The notes beneath the pieces are model-generated. The model was not told the DNA's origin, did not search any database, and worked only from the letters and a program-made list of their open reading frames with translations. Shown piece by piece: positions 34,105-42,634 of a DNA stretch of 61,927 nucleotides (its first letter is position 1; every line of letters begins with the position of its first letter). The translations under genes and the position numbers were made by a program. The DNA comes from JAJPHJ01 sp035622315 (lineage in GTDB: Bacteria; Vulcanimicrobiota; Vulcanimicrobiia; Eremiobacterales; Eremiobacteraceae), in NCBI GenBank assembly GCA_035622315.1, contig DASPVP010000145.1, forward strand, positions 1 to 61,927. Reading direction: 5' to 3'.

Positions 34105-36516
34105 CTAGTCGCCGAAGCCTTGCGCGATGATCGGCCCGTTGTTGTTGATGCCGAACGTCGCGAACTGGTTCGGGAACGCGAGCAGTCCGAGCGAGACATC
34201 GACCTCCTTGAGCGGCTGGTGGTAGGCTACTTGCACGACGTAGCAATTGCCGACCGTGTGCGATAAGAACCAGTTCTGTCCCTGAAGCCCGTGCAACGTG
34301 AAGTCGTAATCGCCGGAGAACTGCAAGTAGTCGACGCGTGAAAGCGGCGTGGCCATCTGGATCACGACCGGCGTGTAGCCGGAACCCGGGTTGTATGAAG
34401 TGCCGAGGCTCAAGTACGCGTACGGGTTTGGGCTCACGTTGAGCTGGTAATTGACGGTCGAGAGCTGCTTGACCTCAAAGTTGTAGCTCGTCGAGGCCGT
34501 GAACCGATACCAGGGCCCGTTGTAAAGGTTGAGCACTTCGGCGATTTGATTGGCGGGCGTCAAGCGGTCGAGGGATGGCATGGGCGTGTAGCCGCGCACG
34601 CTTTGCGCCGTGTAGATCAGCGTGTTGTCCGCGTGGTGGTCGAAGAAATCTTGTAGCGTCGCCTGGTAGTTGAGGGTGCCTTGCAGGTCGCCCGTTCCGT
34701 ACGCGTCTTGCCGCACCGTGGCCGTGGCGTTGAAGAGCGCGTCGTTGCCGATCCGCACGATCCCGGGCCCGACCTGAGCGTCGAACTCCAAGCGCGAGGT
34801 CTCGATGTCGTCATAGCCGTCGTCGTAATCGCCGTCGATGAGCGTTAACGAGATGGGCAGACGCAGGTTCGTGATCTGAAATGGGTGCGCGCGGATGGTC
34901 AGTTCGGGAACGCGCTGGATCCCGATGACCGGCGTCGTGGTCTGCGTCGCGCCCGAGGTGACCGTGTCCAGGCCGTGATTCGTCGAGATGACGAGATCGG
35001 CGTCAAAGGCCCGCGCGATCACGTGCGTGTCCGCATTGAACCCGATGGCGCGCGAAAACGCGTTTGGATTGGTGCTGTCTTGGAGATTCAGCCCGACGGT
35101 CTGGCTGAAGTAGGGCGAGAACGCGATCGTGTGCTGCAAGATGCCGCCGAAGCTGTGCGAGGGGCCGGTCGCGGTGTCCGTCACCACGTAGCTCGTGGTG
35201 CTGCGCGCCCCCGTGTGAGTGATCGAGATGTTGGTCGATGTCGTCGTGGGCAGCGCGGTGAAGATGGCTGACTGCCCGGAGTACGAGAACGCGATCGCGC
35301 CGGACAGGTGGCTGCTGAACAACCGCTCCATGTTGAGCGTCGCTTGGGTCGTGTTGCGCGTCCCTGTAAGCTGTTGCTGCATCGCGTTGTTGTTGAGGTT
35401 GTAGACGGAGAGCTCGCCGTTGCCGCGGCCGTCAGCACGGCTGAAGAACAGATCCGCGCCAAGCCCGATGCCGACTTTCTGGTAGAAGTCGACGTGATAG
35501 GTGCCATACCAATTCGGGCCACGGTAGAAATTGATGAAGTTACGGATGAAGAACCCATACGCCGAGTTGTAGCCTACCCGCGGCGCGTACTCGCTGTTCT
35601 GCCGCGCCGCTGCCTCGCTCAAGGGCAGCGCGAGTATGCCCAGCGCCGCCACCAGGATATTGCCGAGGTACAGCGCGGAACCGTGCGCGATCAGCCGGTC
35701 GTGCGGGCGGATCTCGATCTCGCGCCCGCGGATGTGGTAGGCGGGATGGCTGGGATCGCACGTCGTGACCCACCCGTTCATGATGATCGTGTGGCCGTCC
35801 GGATCCAGAATCGCTTCCTTTCCTTTATAATACAGCCGGCCCTGGATCTGCTCGCCTTGGAAGTAGATCGCACCGGTCGACCCCTCGACGTCGAACATCT
35901 CGACCTGGTCCGAGTCTGAATGGTACTCGAGCGCGCTTGCGGTGGCCGTGTCACCGTCCGACTCGGTGAGTGTGACGTGCCCCGTGGCGCGCAAGACCTT
36001 GGTCGTGGCGTCGTACACCGCTTGGTCAGCTGTGACCACCGCATCCGCGTATTCGAGATGCACGTGGCCGTACGCGGTGAAGCCGCCCGTCGGCGAATTG
36101 TTGCCGTATAGCTGATCGGCGGTGACGCGCGCCAACCCCGAGGGAAGCGGCCCAGGCGTGGGTTGCGACGCTGCGTTGCCCGACGGACCCGGGGTGAACG
36201 AAGCCTGCGGTGCGACTACTGAACCCGTGTGCGGGAAATCTTGGGCCGCGGGCGTCGGGGTGATGAAGACGGGTTCCGGTGTCGAAGGTGGCGGCAGCGT
36301 CGGCGTGTTGAGCGGCGTCGGCGTCGCCGCTTGAGCCGTCGGGCTCGCTTGTGTGCTTGCAGAAGGTGCCGGCGATGGGGACGGAGCTGGCGTGGCGTCG
36401 GCGAACGCCGGCCGCGCCCAGCAAGCGAAAGTGCCGAGCGCGGCTAGCGCGAACGAGGCGGCGAGTGCCGCTCCCGAGATGCGAGCACGATGATATCGGG
36501 CTCCGCTAGCAGCCAC
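34105..36516 (-). CDS. lptD: LPS-assembly outer-membrane protein LptD (OstA)
   Basis: 803 aa. After a leader (ALAALGTFACWARPAFA) and a long Pro/Ala/Ser/Thr linker to ~150, an OstA/LptA-like beta-taco domain runs 150-330 (VTADQLYGNN, AYGHVHLEYADAVVTADQAV, TGHVTLTESDGD, IQGRLYYKGKEAILD). The rest, ~330-803, is alternating polar/aromatic strands of a beta barrel ending in a C-terminal region ITAQ-type strand (GPIIAQGFGD lacks a terminal Phe). It would insert LPS into the outer leaflet. GTG start is presumed. Upstream of it on the same strand is lptF. Confidence 0.85.
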   Translation of the reverse strand: MAASGARYHRARISGAALAASFALAALGTFACWARPAFADATPAPSPSPAPSASTQASPTAQAATPTPLNTPTLPPPSTPEPVFITPTPAAQDFPHTGSVVAPQASFTPGPSGNAASQPTPGPLPSGLARVTADQLYGNNSPTGGFTAYGHVHLEYADAVVTADQAVYDATTKVLRATGHVTLTESDGDTATASALEYHSDSDQVEMFDVEGSTGAIYFQGEQIQGRLYYKGKEAILDPDGHTIIMNGWVTTCDPSHPAYHIRGREIEIRPHDRLIAHGSALYLGNILVAALGILALPLSEAAARQNSEYAPRVGYNSAYGFFIRNFINFYRGPNWYGTYHVDFYQKVGIGLGADLFFSRADGRGNGELSVYNLNNNAMQQQLTGTRNTTQATLNMERLFSSHLSGAIAFSYSGQSAIFTALPTTTSTNISITHTGARSTTSYVVTDTATGPSHSFGGILQHTIAFSPYFSQTVGLNLQDSTNPNAFSRAIGFNADTHVIARAFDADLVISTNHGLDTVTSGATQTTTPVIGIQRVPELTIRAHPFQITNLRLPISLTLIDGDYDDGYDDIETSRLEFDAQVGPGIVRIGNDALFNATATVRQDAYGTGDLQGTLNYQATLQDFFDHHADNTLIYTAQSVRGYTPMPSLDRLTPANQIAEVLNLYNGPWYRFTASTSYNFEVKQLSTVNYQLNVSPNPYAYLSLGTSYNPGSGYTPVVIQMATPLSRVDYLQFSGDYDFTLHGLQGQNWFLSHTVGNCYVVQVAYHQPLKEVDVSLGLLAFPNQFATFGINNNGPIIAQGFGD

Positions 36517-36531
36517 GCCCGCGCCCGCGAC

Positions 36532-37761
36532 TCAACGTCCTTCTTTCCACAACAGCGCGGCGCCGACGCCGCCCATGAAGAGGTTGGGGAGCCAAGCCGC
36601 GAGCAGCGGCGGGATGGCGCCGTTCTTGCCGAGCGTGTTGAAAGCGGTGATGGCGAGCCAATAGATGAGCAGCACGATAAGCGCGAGCATGGCGCCCACC
36701 TCGCGACCCCGCTTGCCGAACCGCACCGCCAGCGGTAGGGCGATCAGGATGCTGATGAGACAGGCGAGCGGCATGGCGAACTTCATCTGGAGCACCATCT
36801 CCATCTGGCTCGTGTCCTCGCCGGAACCTTTGAGCGCCTTGATCTGGTGCGACAGCTCGCTCGAACTCATCTCGAACGGGCCGCGCGGTCCCTCGAAGAG
36901 CAGCGAAGCGTCGGTGAGCGGGAACTCGAGCGTGTTGAAGCGCGTCTGCTTCACCACGAGGCCGTTGGGGCCGTTCGTGGTGTGCACGCCGTTATAGAGC
37001 ACGAGTTTGCCGTTGATTTGGCGAGCCGTCGAAGCGGTCAACGTTTCGGGGAAGTTGCCGGTGCCGAGCGAGTAGATCGCGACGTTCTGCATGATGCCGG
37101 TCTGCGAGTCCATCGAGCCGACGAAGATCGTGTGCTGGCCGTCCTCGGTCCGCACGAACTGGTCGGGCTCGATGATCGGCTGGCTCGAGTGGTAGGCGAT
37201 CTCGCGGAAGATCGTCTGCGACTTGTGTTGCGATTCAGGCGCGATGTAGTCGTTGACCGCGAAGGCGGCAAGCGTGAGCACGATGCCAAGCGCGAAGATG
37301 GGACGCGCGATCCGCTCGAGGGCGATGCCGCTCGTGCGCATGGCCGTGAGTTCGTTGTCGCCTGCCAGCCGGCCGAAGCCCTGCAGGACGCCGAACATGG
37401 TCGCGAACGGGAAAATCATATAGACGAACGACGGGATCTGCAAGACGAGGTACTGGCACACGAGCACGAACGGCACGTGCTTGTTGATGACGAACTCCGC
37501 CGCTAAGAAGAACTGGTTGATGAGCAAGAAGACGGCGAACGCGAGCACCCCGAACACGAACGGCGTCGCCACCTCGGCGAGCAGGTAGCGGTCGAGGATG
37601 GCGACCCGGCGCGCTTTGCGCTCGCCAGAGGTCCCAAGGCCGGGCCAGTTCTGGTGCTGCAGCCAATCGAGACGCCTGGCCGCCTGGCTCTCTGTGCTGC
37701 TCAGCGCGGGCGTGAATGCAGGGTCGCGCTGCGGCGTCGAAGCCTCGCTCGGAGTCGACAT
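36532..37761 (-). CDS. LptF/LptG family LPS export permease
   Basis: 409 aa inner-membrane permease of the LptBFG exporter: ILDRYLLAEVATPFVFGVLAF at about residue 50, hydrophobic segments IFPFATMFGVLQGFGRLAGD and NELTAMRTSGI coupling helix, a periplasmic jellyroll (~170-290), then three C-terminal membrane segments (MPLACLISILIALPLAVRFG). ATG 37761 has AAGGAAG upstream. Only one such permease is here; its partner and LptB are not in the window, though one-protein homodimers are known in some phyla. Confidence 0.87.
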   Translation of the reverse strand: MSTPSEASTPQRDPAFTPALSSTESQAARRLDWLQHQNWPGLGTSGERKARRVAILDRYLLAEVATPFVFGVLAFAVFLLINQFFLAAEFVINKHVPFVLVCQYLVLQIPSFVYMIFPFATMFGVLQGFGRLAGDNELTAMRTSGIALERIARPIFALGIVLTLAAFAVNDYIAPESQHKSQTIFREIAYHSSQPIIEPDQFVRTEDGQHTIFVGSMDSQTGIMQNVAIYSLGTGNFPETLTASTARQINGKLVLYNGVHTTNGPNGLVVKQTRFNTLEFPLTDASLLFEGPRGPFEMSSSELSHQIKALKGSGEDTSQMEMVLQMKFAMPLACLISILIALPLAVRFGKRGREVGAMLALIVLLIYWLAITAFNTLGKNGAIPPLLAAWLPNLFMGGVGAALLWKEGR

Positions 37762-37857
37762 TGCGTCGCCACTTCCTTCGCTTTCTTCGGCTATCCTGGA
37801 ACGCGCATGCGCGCGCAAAACGTGCGGCGCTGCTCGCTTTGTCGCTACAGCGTCGCG

Positions 37858-38388
37858 TTAGTGTTTCGCCGACGCCGCGTGATAGAGCGCGGTCACGCTC
37901 TCGACATAACCGCGCGTCTCAGCATATGGCGGAATCCCGCCGTACTTCGCAACGGCACCGCTGCCCGCGTTGTATGCCGCGAGTGCGAGCGGCACGTTGC
38001 CGTGATACTGCGCGAGCAGGTCGTGCAGATACGCGACGCCGCCCGCAACGTTCTGATATGGGTCGAACGGATTTTGCACGCCGTATGCGTTCGCGGTGCC
38101 GGGCATCAATTGCATGAGACCCATCGCGCCTGCGCTCGAGATCGCCGAAGGATCGCCGCCGGACTCTTGTGTGATCACTGCTCTGACGAGCGTCGGGGGT
38201 ACGTGCTGCGCGAGCGACTGGGTCTGGATGAGGGAGTTGAGCTGATCCTGCGCCATCGAGTGTGGGCCGTCTCCGAAAAGCAGACCGCCGCCGCTGCATC
38301 CGCCCACGGCCGCGACGACCATCAAGAGGACATGGAATCGCGCGAGCTTGCTCGCGCGCCGCTTTGCTACCACCCGTGCACCATCCAT
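37858..38388 (-). CDS. Lytic transglycosylase, SLT domain lipoprotein
   Basis: 176 aa. A lipoprotein-like leader (LLMVVAAVGGC) precedes a soluble lytic transglycosylase (GH23) domain. Catalytic Glu is in AVITQESGGDPSA, then SAGAMGLMQLMPGTA and ALAAYNAGSGAVAKYGG are the classic motifs. Cleaves peptidoglycan strands in the periplasm or at the outer membrane. ATG 38388 has GAGGG upstream; GTG 38418 is an alternative. About 97 bases from lptF. Confidence 0.9.
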   Translation of the reverse strand: MDGARVVAKRRASKLARFHVLLMVVAAVGGCSGGGLLFGDGPHSMAQDQLNSLIQTQSLAQHVPPTLVRAVITQESGGDPSAISSAGAMGLMQLMPGTANAYGVQNPFDPYQNVAGGVAYLHDLLAQYHGNVPLALAAYNAGSGAVAKYGGIPPYAETRGYVESVTALYHAASAKH

Positions 38389-38499
38389 CCAGCGTCCCTC
38401 ACGATGTGAGGCTTTCACTTGTAGTTATCGGACTTGGCGTAGATGGTTCTTCGCGTGAAAGGCCGTTTCCCAAGGCCTCGAATGAAGGGTTTGTGAGAG

Positions 38500-38796
38500 C
38501 TAGCGGCCTCGCCGCCCAGCGACCGAGCGATAGCAATCTTGGCAGTAGACCGGCTTGTCGGGGCGCGGTGAGAACGGGACCTGCGTGGCCGCTCCGCACT
38601 GCGAACAGACAGTGTCGAACATCATGCGCTCGCCTCCGACGCTCGAGCGATCGCGCTTGCGCGCGCGACGGCACTGCGGACAGCGGGTCGGCTCGTGTTC
38701 GAAGCCTTTCTGGGCATAGAACTCCTGTTCGCCAGCCGTGAAGGCGAATTCGGTGCCGCAGTCACGGCATGTGAGTGTCCGGTCAACAAACGCCAC
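38500..38796 (-). CDS. Zinc-ribbon protein with three CxxC pairs
   Basis: 98 aa small protein. CRDCGTEFAFT (Cys10, Cys13) pairs with CPQCRRARKR (Cys39, Cys42), and a second ribbon uses VCSQCG plus the PVYCQDCYR motif. This is the common bacterial zinc-ribbon (CxxCx(n)KPVYCxxC) family, small nucleic-acid or protein-binding adaptors with no firm function. GTG start preceded by GGGGG. The 150 bases between it and the divergent thioredoxin gene show no certain promoter. Confidence 0.8.
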   Translation of the reverse strand: MAFVDRTLTCRDCGTEFAFTAGEQEFYAQKGFEHEPTRCPQCRRARKRDRSSVGGERMMFDTVCSQCGAATQVPFSPRPDKPVYCQDCYRSVAGRRGR

Positions 38797-38947
38797 GGTA
38801 GCCCCCAGTTTTCACTACTCGGAAAATGCAGAACGCGCGCCAAAGTAGACTTTGCACGCAAGCTCTCCAAAAATCTAGCACGTTCACTTTCAAAAAGCAA
38901 CCAAAAGCGGGCGGTCGCAAGCGTCCCTGCACCGAAACGCGGTGCTC

Positions 38948-40609
38948 ATGAACAGCACCCGTCGCTTTGGTCCTCTCCTGCTTTTTGGACTCTTTCTGGC
39001 CCTCGGTCTTCCGGCGCTCGCCGCTGCCCCCGCGGTCGGCACTCAAGCGCCCGGCTTCGCGCTGCGCTCCCCTTCGGGGACGAGTTTCTCGCTCGCCGGT
39101 TTGCGCGGCCACGTCGTGGTTGTGAACTTCTTCGCGACCTGGTGTCCGCCGTGCCGCGCAGAGACGCCTGACCTCGTCGGAGTTGCGGCGCGCTACCGCG
39201 AGCGCGGCGTCATCTTTCTCGGCGTCGACGATCGTGAAGACGCGACCTTGGTGACGGTCTTCGCCAAGCACAAAGGCATCGTCTATCCGCTCGTGCTCGA
39301 CTCGAACGGCAGCGTCGAGGAAAACTACGACGTGCGCGCGATCCCGACGACCTACGTGCTCGACCGCACTGGGACGATCCGCTATACGCAGGTCGACGAG
39401 TTGAACACGGCCGTGCTCTCGCAGGCGATCGACGCGGTGCTCGCAGGCACGCCGATACCGCTGAGCGCAGCGGCGCAGAAATTCCACGCGACCGCGGACA
39501 CCGCCACCCAGCAGATCCAAGCCGATCTTTCGCTCACCGCTTCTTCGCCCGCCAATACGCAGGCGCTAAGTACCGCCATCACGACAGGCGTGGCCGCGAA
39601 CAAGAAACTCGACGACCTGCTCTCGCAGCCAGACTCCACGTCGATCGGCTACGCGGATGCGAACGCGACGCGCGACAAGCTCGATGCCGCGCTCGCGCAG
39701 GCGTATACGCAGCGCGCGGCGTTGCCGGATTCGAAGACGCAGGTTTCGGACCAAGTCGAGGCAACGCTCCTCCAGAGCAGCATCGCTGAGGACCAGGAAC
39801 GATTCCAAGACGCGCTGACGCAATACCAAACAGCCATCAAGCTCGCGCCGAAAGACACGCGGGGCTATGACGGGGCATACCTCGCCGCGTACGAGCTCAA
39901 AGAGTATTCCCAAGCGGCGTCGATCGCCTCGGCCGAAGCGCAGCTCGTACCCGACGATCCCGAGAGCTGGCTCGCCGTCGCCTCCTCGCAGAACACGCTG
40001 AAGGCGTACGCAAAAGCGCTCGACGCAGAGCGCACGGCGCTCACGCTTGCCGCTAGCGCCTATGCAAAGAACCCGACGTCGAAGGACGCCGCGTACGAAC
40101 TCGGACGCGTCTGGCTGAAGACAGCCCGTACCGAACTGCTCGCAGGCGACACCGTTGCGGCACGCCCACTGCTGGAACAAGCGCAGGCAGCAGCGCCAGG
40201 CACCATCGTGGCGCAGCAAGCCGACGAACAATACGTGGCCCTGATCCCAGCGAACATCGCTATCGACAGGACCGACGCCACGACCGCGCACGGGGCCGAC
40301 GCATCGCCCGCCAAGGTGTACGTGGTCGTGCGGAACACTTCGGCAGTGCAGCGCACGATCAATCTGCAGGCCACGGGACTTCCGCAACACTGGCTCGTGT
40401 CGTTCTGCTACAGCACGGTGTGCAATCCGTTCAAGGTCTCGTTCGCGTTACCGGCTGGGGGCGAAAAGCGAGTGGAGTTGCTCGTGGCGCCTCTCGCCGC
40501 GACAAAGGGCCCTTGGACGATGAGCGTGAGCGCCACGGGCGCGCCCACTGCACAGGTCAAAGTGGACGCGAACACCGCAAAAGCGGCGATCACAATCAGC
40601 GCCTCGTAA
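38948..40609 (+). CDS. TlpA/ResA-like thioredoxin with C-terminal TPR and immunoglobulin-like region
   Basis: 553 aa exported protein. Signal peptide to ~25 (LLLFGLFLALGLPALAAA), then thioredoxin fold of the TlpA/ResA type with FFATWCPPCRAETPD (CPPC) and AIPTTYVLDRTG (cis-Pro). Residues ~190-430 form helical TPR-like repeats (FQDALTQYQTAIKLAPKD; AYELKEYSQAASIASAEAQL). The last ~100 residues have VYVVVRNTSAVQRTINLQA, beta-sandwich-like. Possibly a thiol reductase for cytochrome or outer membrane protein maturation with a built-in scaffold. A hairpin GGTGCT/AGCACC (38941-38959) encloses the start codon. Confidence 0.82.
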   Translation: MNSTRRFGPLLLFGLFLALGLPALAAAPAVGTQAPGFALRSPSGTSFSLAGLRGHVVVVNFFATWCPPCRAETPDLVGVAARYRERGVIFLGVDDREDATLVTVFAKHKGIVYPLVLDSNGSVEENYDVRAIPTTYVLDRTGTIRYTQVDELNTAVLSQAIDAVLAGTPIPLSAAAQKFHATADTATQQIQADLSLTASSPANTQALSTAITTGVAANKKLDDLLSQPDSTSIGYADANATRDKLDAALAQAYTQRAALPDSKTQVSDQVEATLLQSSIAEDQERFQDALTQYQTAIKLAPKDTRGYDGAYLAAYELKEYSQAASIASAEAQLVPDDPESWLAVASSQNTLKAYAKALDAERTALTLAASAYAKNPTSKDAAYELGRVWLKTARTELLAGDTVAARPLLEQAQAAAPGTIVAQQADEQYVALIPANIAIDRTDATTAHGADASPAKVYVVVRNTSAVQRTINLQATGLPQHWLVSFCYSTVCNPFKVSFALPAGGEKRVELLVAPLAATKGPWTMSVSATGAPTAQVKVDANTAKAAITISAS

Positions 40610-40628
40610 GGCGCGGACCGAGCGCACA

Positions 40629-40651
40629 GCGGCCGGCCCTTTAGGTCCGCC
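40629..40651. repeat. Imperfect hairpin, family-B-like repeat
   Basis: GCGGCCGGCCC-TTTA-GGTCCGCC forms an imperfect stem just after the TlpA-like gene. Similar GC-rich hairpins centred on a CCTTTAGG or CCTTCAG core occur at 18722-18745 and 58276-58299, suggesting a degenerate dispersed repeat. Confidence 0.3.
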
Positions 40652-40668
40652 TACGTTCTAAAGCCAAA

Positions 40669-40690
40669 AGGCCGACTTGGGGGTCGGCCT
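40669..40690 (+). terminator. Intrinsic terminator candidate after the TlpA-like gene
   Basis: AGGCCGAC (40669-40676), loop TTGGGG, GTCGGCCT (40683-40690), preceded by AAAA and followed by CTACATTTC. Perfect 8-bp stem, 60 bases past the stop; separates this gene from the dcw promoter. T-run is weak. Confidence 0.55.
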
Positions 40691-40748
40691 CTACATTTCT
40701 AAGGCTGCCGTCGACGCGTCTATCGCCCCAAAGCCAGGCCACACAAGG

Positions 40749-40768
40749 GTTCGAGCGTACGTTCGAAC
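40749..40768. promoter_or_regulatory. SOS-box-like 20-bp palindrome upstream of mraZ
   Basis: GTTCGAGCGTACGTTCGAAC, a 20-bp dyad with one mismatched pair, ten bases before the mraZ -35 box. Its core CGAGCGTACGTTCG matches the Gram-positive-type LexA consensus CGAACRNRYGTTCG at all but one position. Whether LexA or another repressor binds is not known. Confidence 0.45.
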
Positions 40769-40778
40769 TCATTTTTTC

Positions 40779-40807
40779 TTGCAAAGAGGCCGATGGTTCG
40801 GTATAGT
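40779..40807 (+). promoter_or_regulatory. Sigma-70-type promoter of the dcw cluster
   Basis: TTGCAA (40779-40784), 17-base spacer, TATAGT (40802-40807), 40 bases before the mraZ ATG. Close to consensus at both boxes with ideal spacing; the first MraZ box overlaps the end of the -10 element, so bound MraZ would block transcription. Confidence 0.75.
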
Positions 40808-40839
40808 GGGGCAAAGTGGTTCCAAGTGGGGCTTGGTGG
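40806..40839 (+). promoter_or_regulatory. MraZ operator: four GTGG boxes spaced 10 bp
   Basis: GTGGGG, GTGGTT, GTGGGG and GTGGCT begin at 40806, 40816, 40826 and 40836, an exact 10-bp period on one face of the helix. MraZ is known to bind arrays of TGGGN repeats upstream of its own gene. The array lies between the promoter and the mraZ start. Confidence 0.8.
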
Positions 40840-40846
40840 CTAGTAT

Positions 40847-41287
40847 ATGTCGGCGTTTCCCAAATTTACGGGACGGTACGAGCATTCCCTCGACGACAAG
40901 GGCCGGCTTACCATACCCGCGCGCATCCGCGCGCGGTTAGGTGATCACTTCGTGCTGACGATCGCGCCGCCCGACCCATGCCTCGCGATGTACCCGGAAC
41001 CCACGTGGTCCGAGTTTTGTTCCAAGCTTGAAAGCGCCACCCGCAAGGACGCCGATTACCGCGCCTTCGTCCGGCATCTCTTCGCGAACACCGAGGAGAT
41101 TTCGCTCGACAGCCAAGGCCGGCTGCTCCTACCGGCGCCCTTGCGGGAGATGGCGTCGATCAAGCGCGACGCCGTGCTCGTCGGCACGCTCACCCGCGTC
41201 GAGATATGGGCGGCAGAGCTATGGCGCCAGGCGGGCAGCGCACCAGGTCACATGGCGGACCTCATGACCGAGCTTGGGCTCTACTAG
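40847..41287 (+). CDS. mraZ: Transcriptional regulator MraZ
   Basis: 146 aa, two SpoVT/AbrB-like halves: FTGRYEHSLDDKGRLTIPAR (20; DxxGR motif near residue 17) and EEISLDSQGRLLLPAPLRE. MraZ forms a ring that binds the GTGG boxes just upstream and represses the division/cell-wall cluster. First gene of the cluster. rsmH begins inside its 3' end. Confidence 0.95.
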   Translation: MSAFPKFTGRYEHSLDDKGRLTIPARIRARLGDHFVLTIAPPDPCLAMYPEPTWSEFCSKLESATRKDADYRAFVRHLFANTEEISLDSQGRLLLPAPLREMASIKRDAVLVGTLTRVEIWAAELWRQAGSAPGHMADLMTELGLY

Positions 41288-42194
41288 CCATGAGCCGGTC
41301 ATGCTCGAGGAGTGCTTGACCGTGTTGGAAGCCGCAGGAGGCGGGCGAGAAAAAGTGTTCGTCGACGCGACGTTCGGGGCGGGAGGCCATACGCGGGCTT
41401 TGCTCGAGGCCGCGGGTGCCAACAAGGTGGTGGCGCTCGACGCCGATCCAGCCGCCGTGGACCGCGCGCGCGTGCTCGCCCGGCGTTACCCGGGCCGCGT
41501 GAAAGTAGCGCACGCGAATTTCGGCGAGCTCGACGATGCGCTCGACCGTGCGCATGTCAAGAGCGCCGACGGCTTTCTTTTCGATCTCGGCCTTTCATCG
41601 CTTCAGCTCGCGCAAGCCGGGCGCGGCTTTGCCTTTAGCGGCGATGACCCGCTCGACATGCGGCTCGATCCTAGCTCGGACGTGCCCACAGCATCCGATC
41701 TGCTCGCGCGGCTGCCCCAGGCGGAGCTCGAGCGCATCCTCCGCGAGCACGGCGACGAACACCACGCGCGCGCGATCGCTCGCGCGATCGTCAGACGCCG
41801 TCCGCGGGTCGCGTCGTGGAGCACGAGCGACCTCGTCGCGGCGGTGCTCGAAGCGTTCGGGCCGCGCCGCCGGCACCAGCGCATCCACCCGGCGACTCGC
41901 ACCTTCTTGGCGTTGCGCATCGCGGTGAACGGCGAGCTGCGCGCCCTTGAACGCGGCCTCGAGAGCGCCGTACGGCGCTTGCGCCCGGGCGGGCACATCG
42001 CGGTCATCAGCTATCATTCAGGTGAGGACCGCATCGTCAAACATCGCTTCAAGTCGTTCGCGCAAAGCCATCTGGCCGAGATCGTCACCCGCAAACCGAT
42101 GCGCCCGAGCATCGCAGAAGTCAAAGCCAATCCGCGAAGCCGCAGCGCCAAACTGCGGGTCGTCGCCTCGCCTCGCGATGGAAGGAGCGCTTAG
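41274..42194 (+). CDS. rsmH: 16S rRNA (cytosine-1402 N4)-methyltransferase
   Basis: 306 aa class I methyltransferase. HEPVMLEE at the N-terminus, SAM-binding VDATFGAGGHTRALLE and LDADPAAV, FDLGLSSLQL and late ISYHSGEDRIVKHRFK are diagnostic. The only in-frame start ahead of the conserved HEPVM is TTG 41274, overlapping mraZ by 14 bases; the next ATG falls inside HEPVM. Uses a rare start but position and coupling support it. Confidence 0.93.
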   Translation: MGSTSHEPVMLEECLTVLEAAGGGREKVFVDATFGAGGHTRALLEAAGANKVVALDADPAAVDRARVLARRYPGRVKVAHANFGELDDALDRAHVKSADGFLFDLGLSSLQLAQAGRGFAFSGDDPLDMRLDPSSDVPTASDLLARLPQAELERILREHGDEHHARAIARAIVRRRPRVASWSTSDLVAAVLEAFGPRRRHQRIHPATRTFLALRIAVNGELRALERGLESAVRRLRPGGHIAVISYHSGEDRIVKHRFKSFAQSHLAEIVTRKPMRPSIAEVKANPRSRSAKLRVVASPRDGRSA

Positions 42195-42199
42195 CGAGC

Positions 42200-42634
42200 A
42201 TGGGTGCACCGGCATATGCCTACAAGCCGCAGCTCGAGCCTTCCATCGACCCGCGCGATTCCGACAGTCGCCGTCGCCGCCGCCGGATCATTCGCGCCGC
42301 AGGATTCGCTCGCACCCTCACGTGGTGCATGGTCCCTCTCGTGCTCGTGCTCGCGTACGTGGGTCTGACCGCGAGCCTCACAGCCCAGACCTACCGCCTC
42401 GCAGCAGCACAGCGCGAACACGCCGCCCTCGTCGACCGGCGCAACGCATTGGAAAGTCGGCAAGCGCAACTCGAATCGATCGAAAACCTGGAAGCCGCCG
42501 CGCGCAAGCTCCACATGAGCGAGCCGAAGAAGGTCGCGGTCATCTGGACGCCCGCTACGGCGACAACCGCGCCCAGGCGGTTGGCCCTCTTCGTGCAGAT
42601 CCTTGGCGTCACGCGCTGGCTCGGCGTCCGGTAG
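42200..42634 (+). CDS. ftsL: FtsL-like cell-division protein
   Basis: 144 aa bitopic protein: an Arg-rich cytoplasmic N-terminus (SRRRRRRIIR), one membrane segment at ~41-63 (TWCMVPLVLVLAYVGLTAS), then a short coiled coil (AAQREHAALVDRRNALESRQ, 20) as in FtsL/DivIC. FtsL links FtsQ/FtsB and FtsWI at the septum. Sequence conservation is low in this family; position between rsmH and ftsI carries the identification. GGAAGGAG at 42179-42186 is its ribosome-binding site. Confidence 0.82.
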   Translation: MGAPAYAYKPQLEPSIDPRDSDSRRRRRRIIRAAGFARTLTWCMVPLVLVLAYVGLTASLTAQTYRLAAAQREHAALVDRRNALESRQAQLESIENLEAAARKLHMSEPKKVAVIWTPATATTAPRRLALFVQILGVTRWLGVR

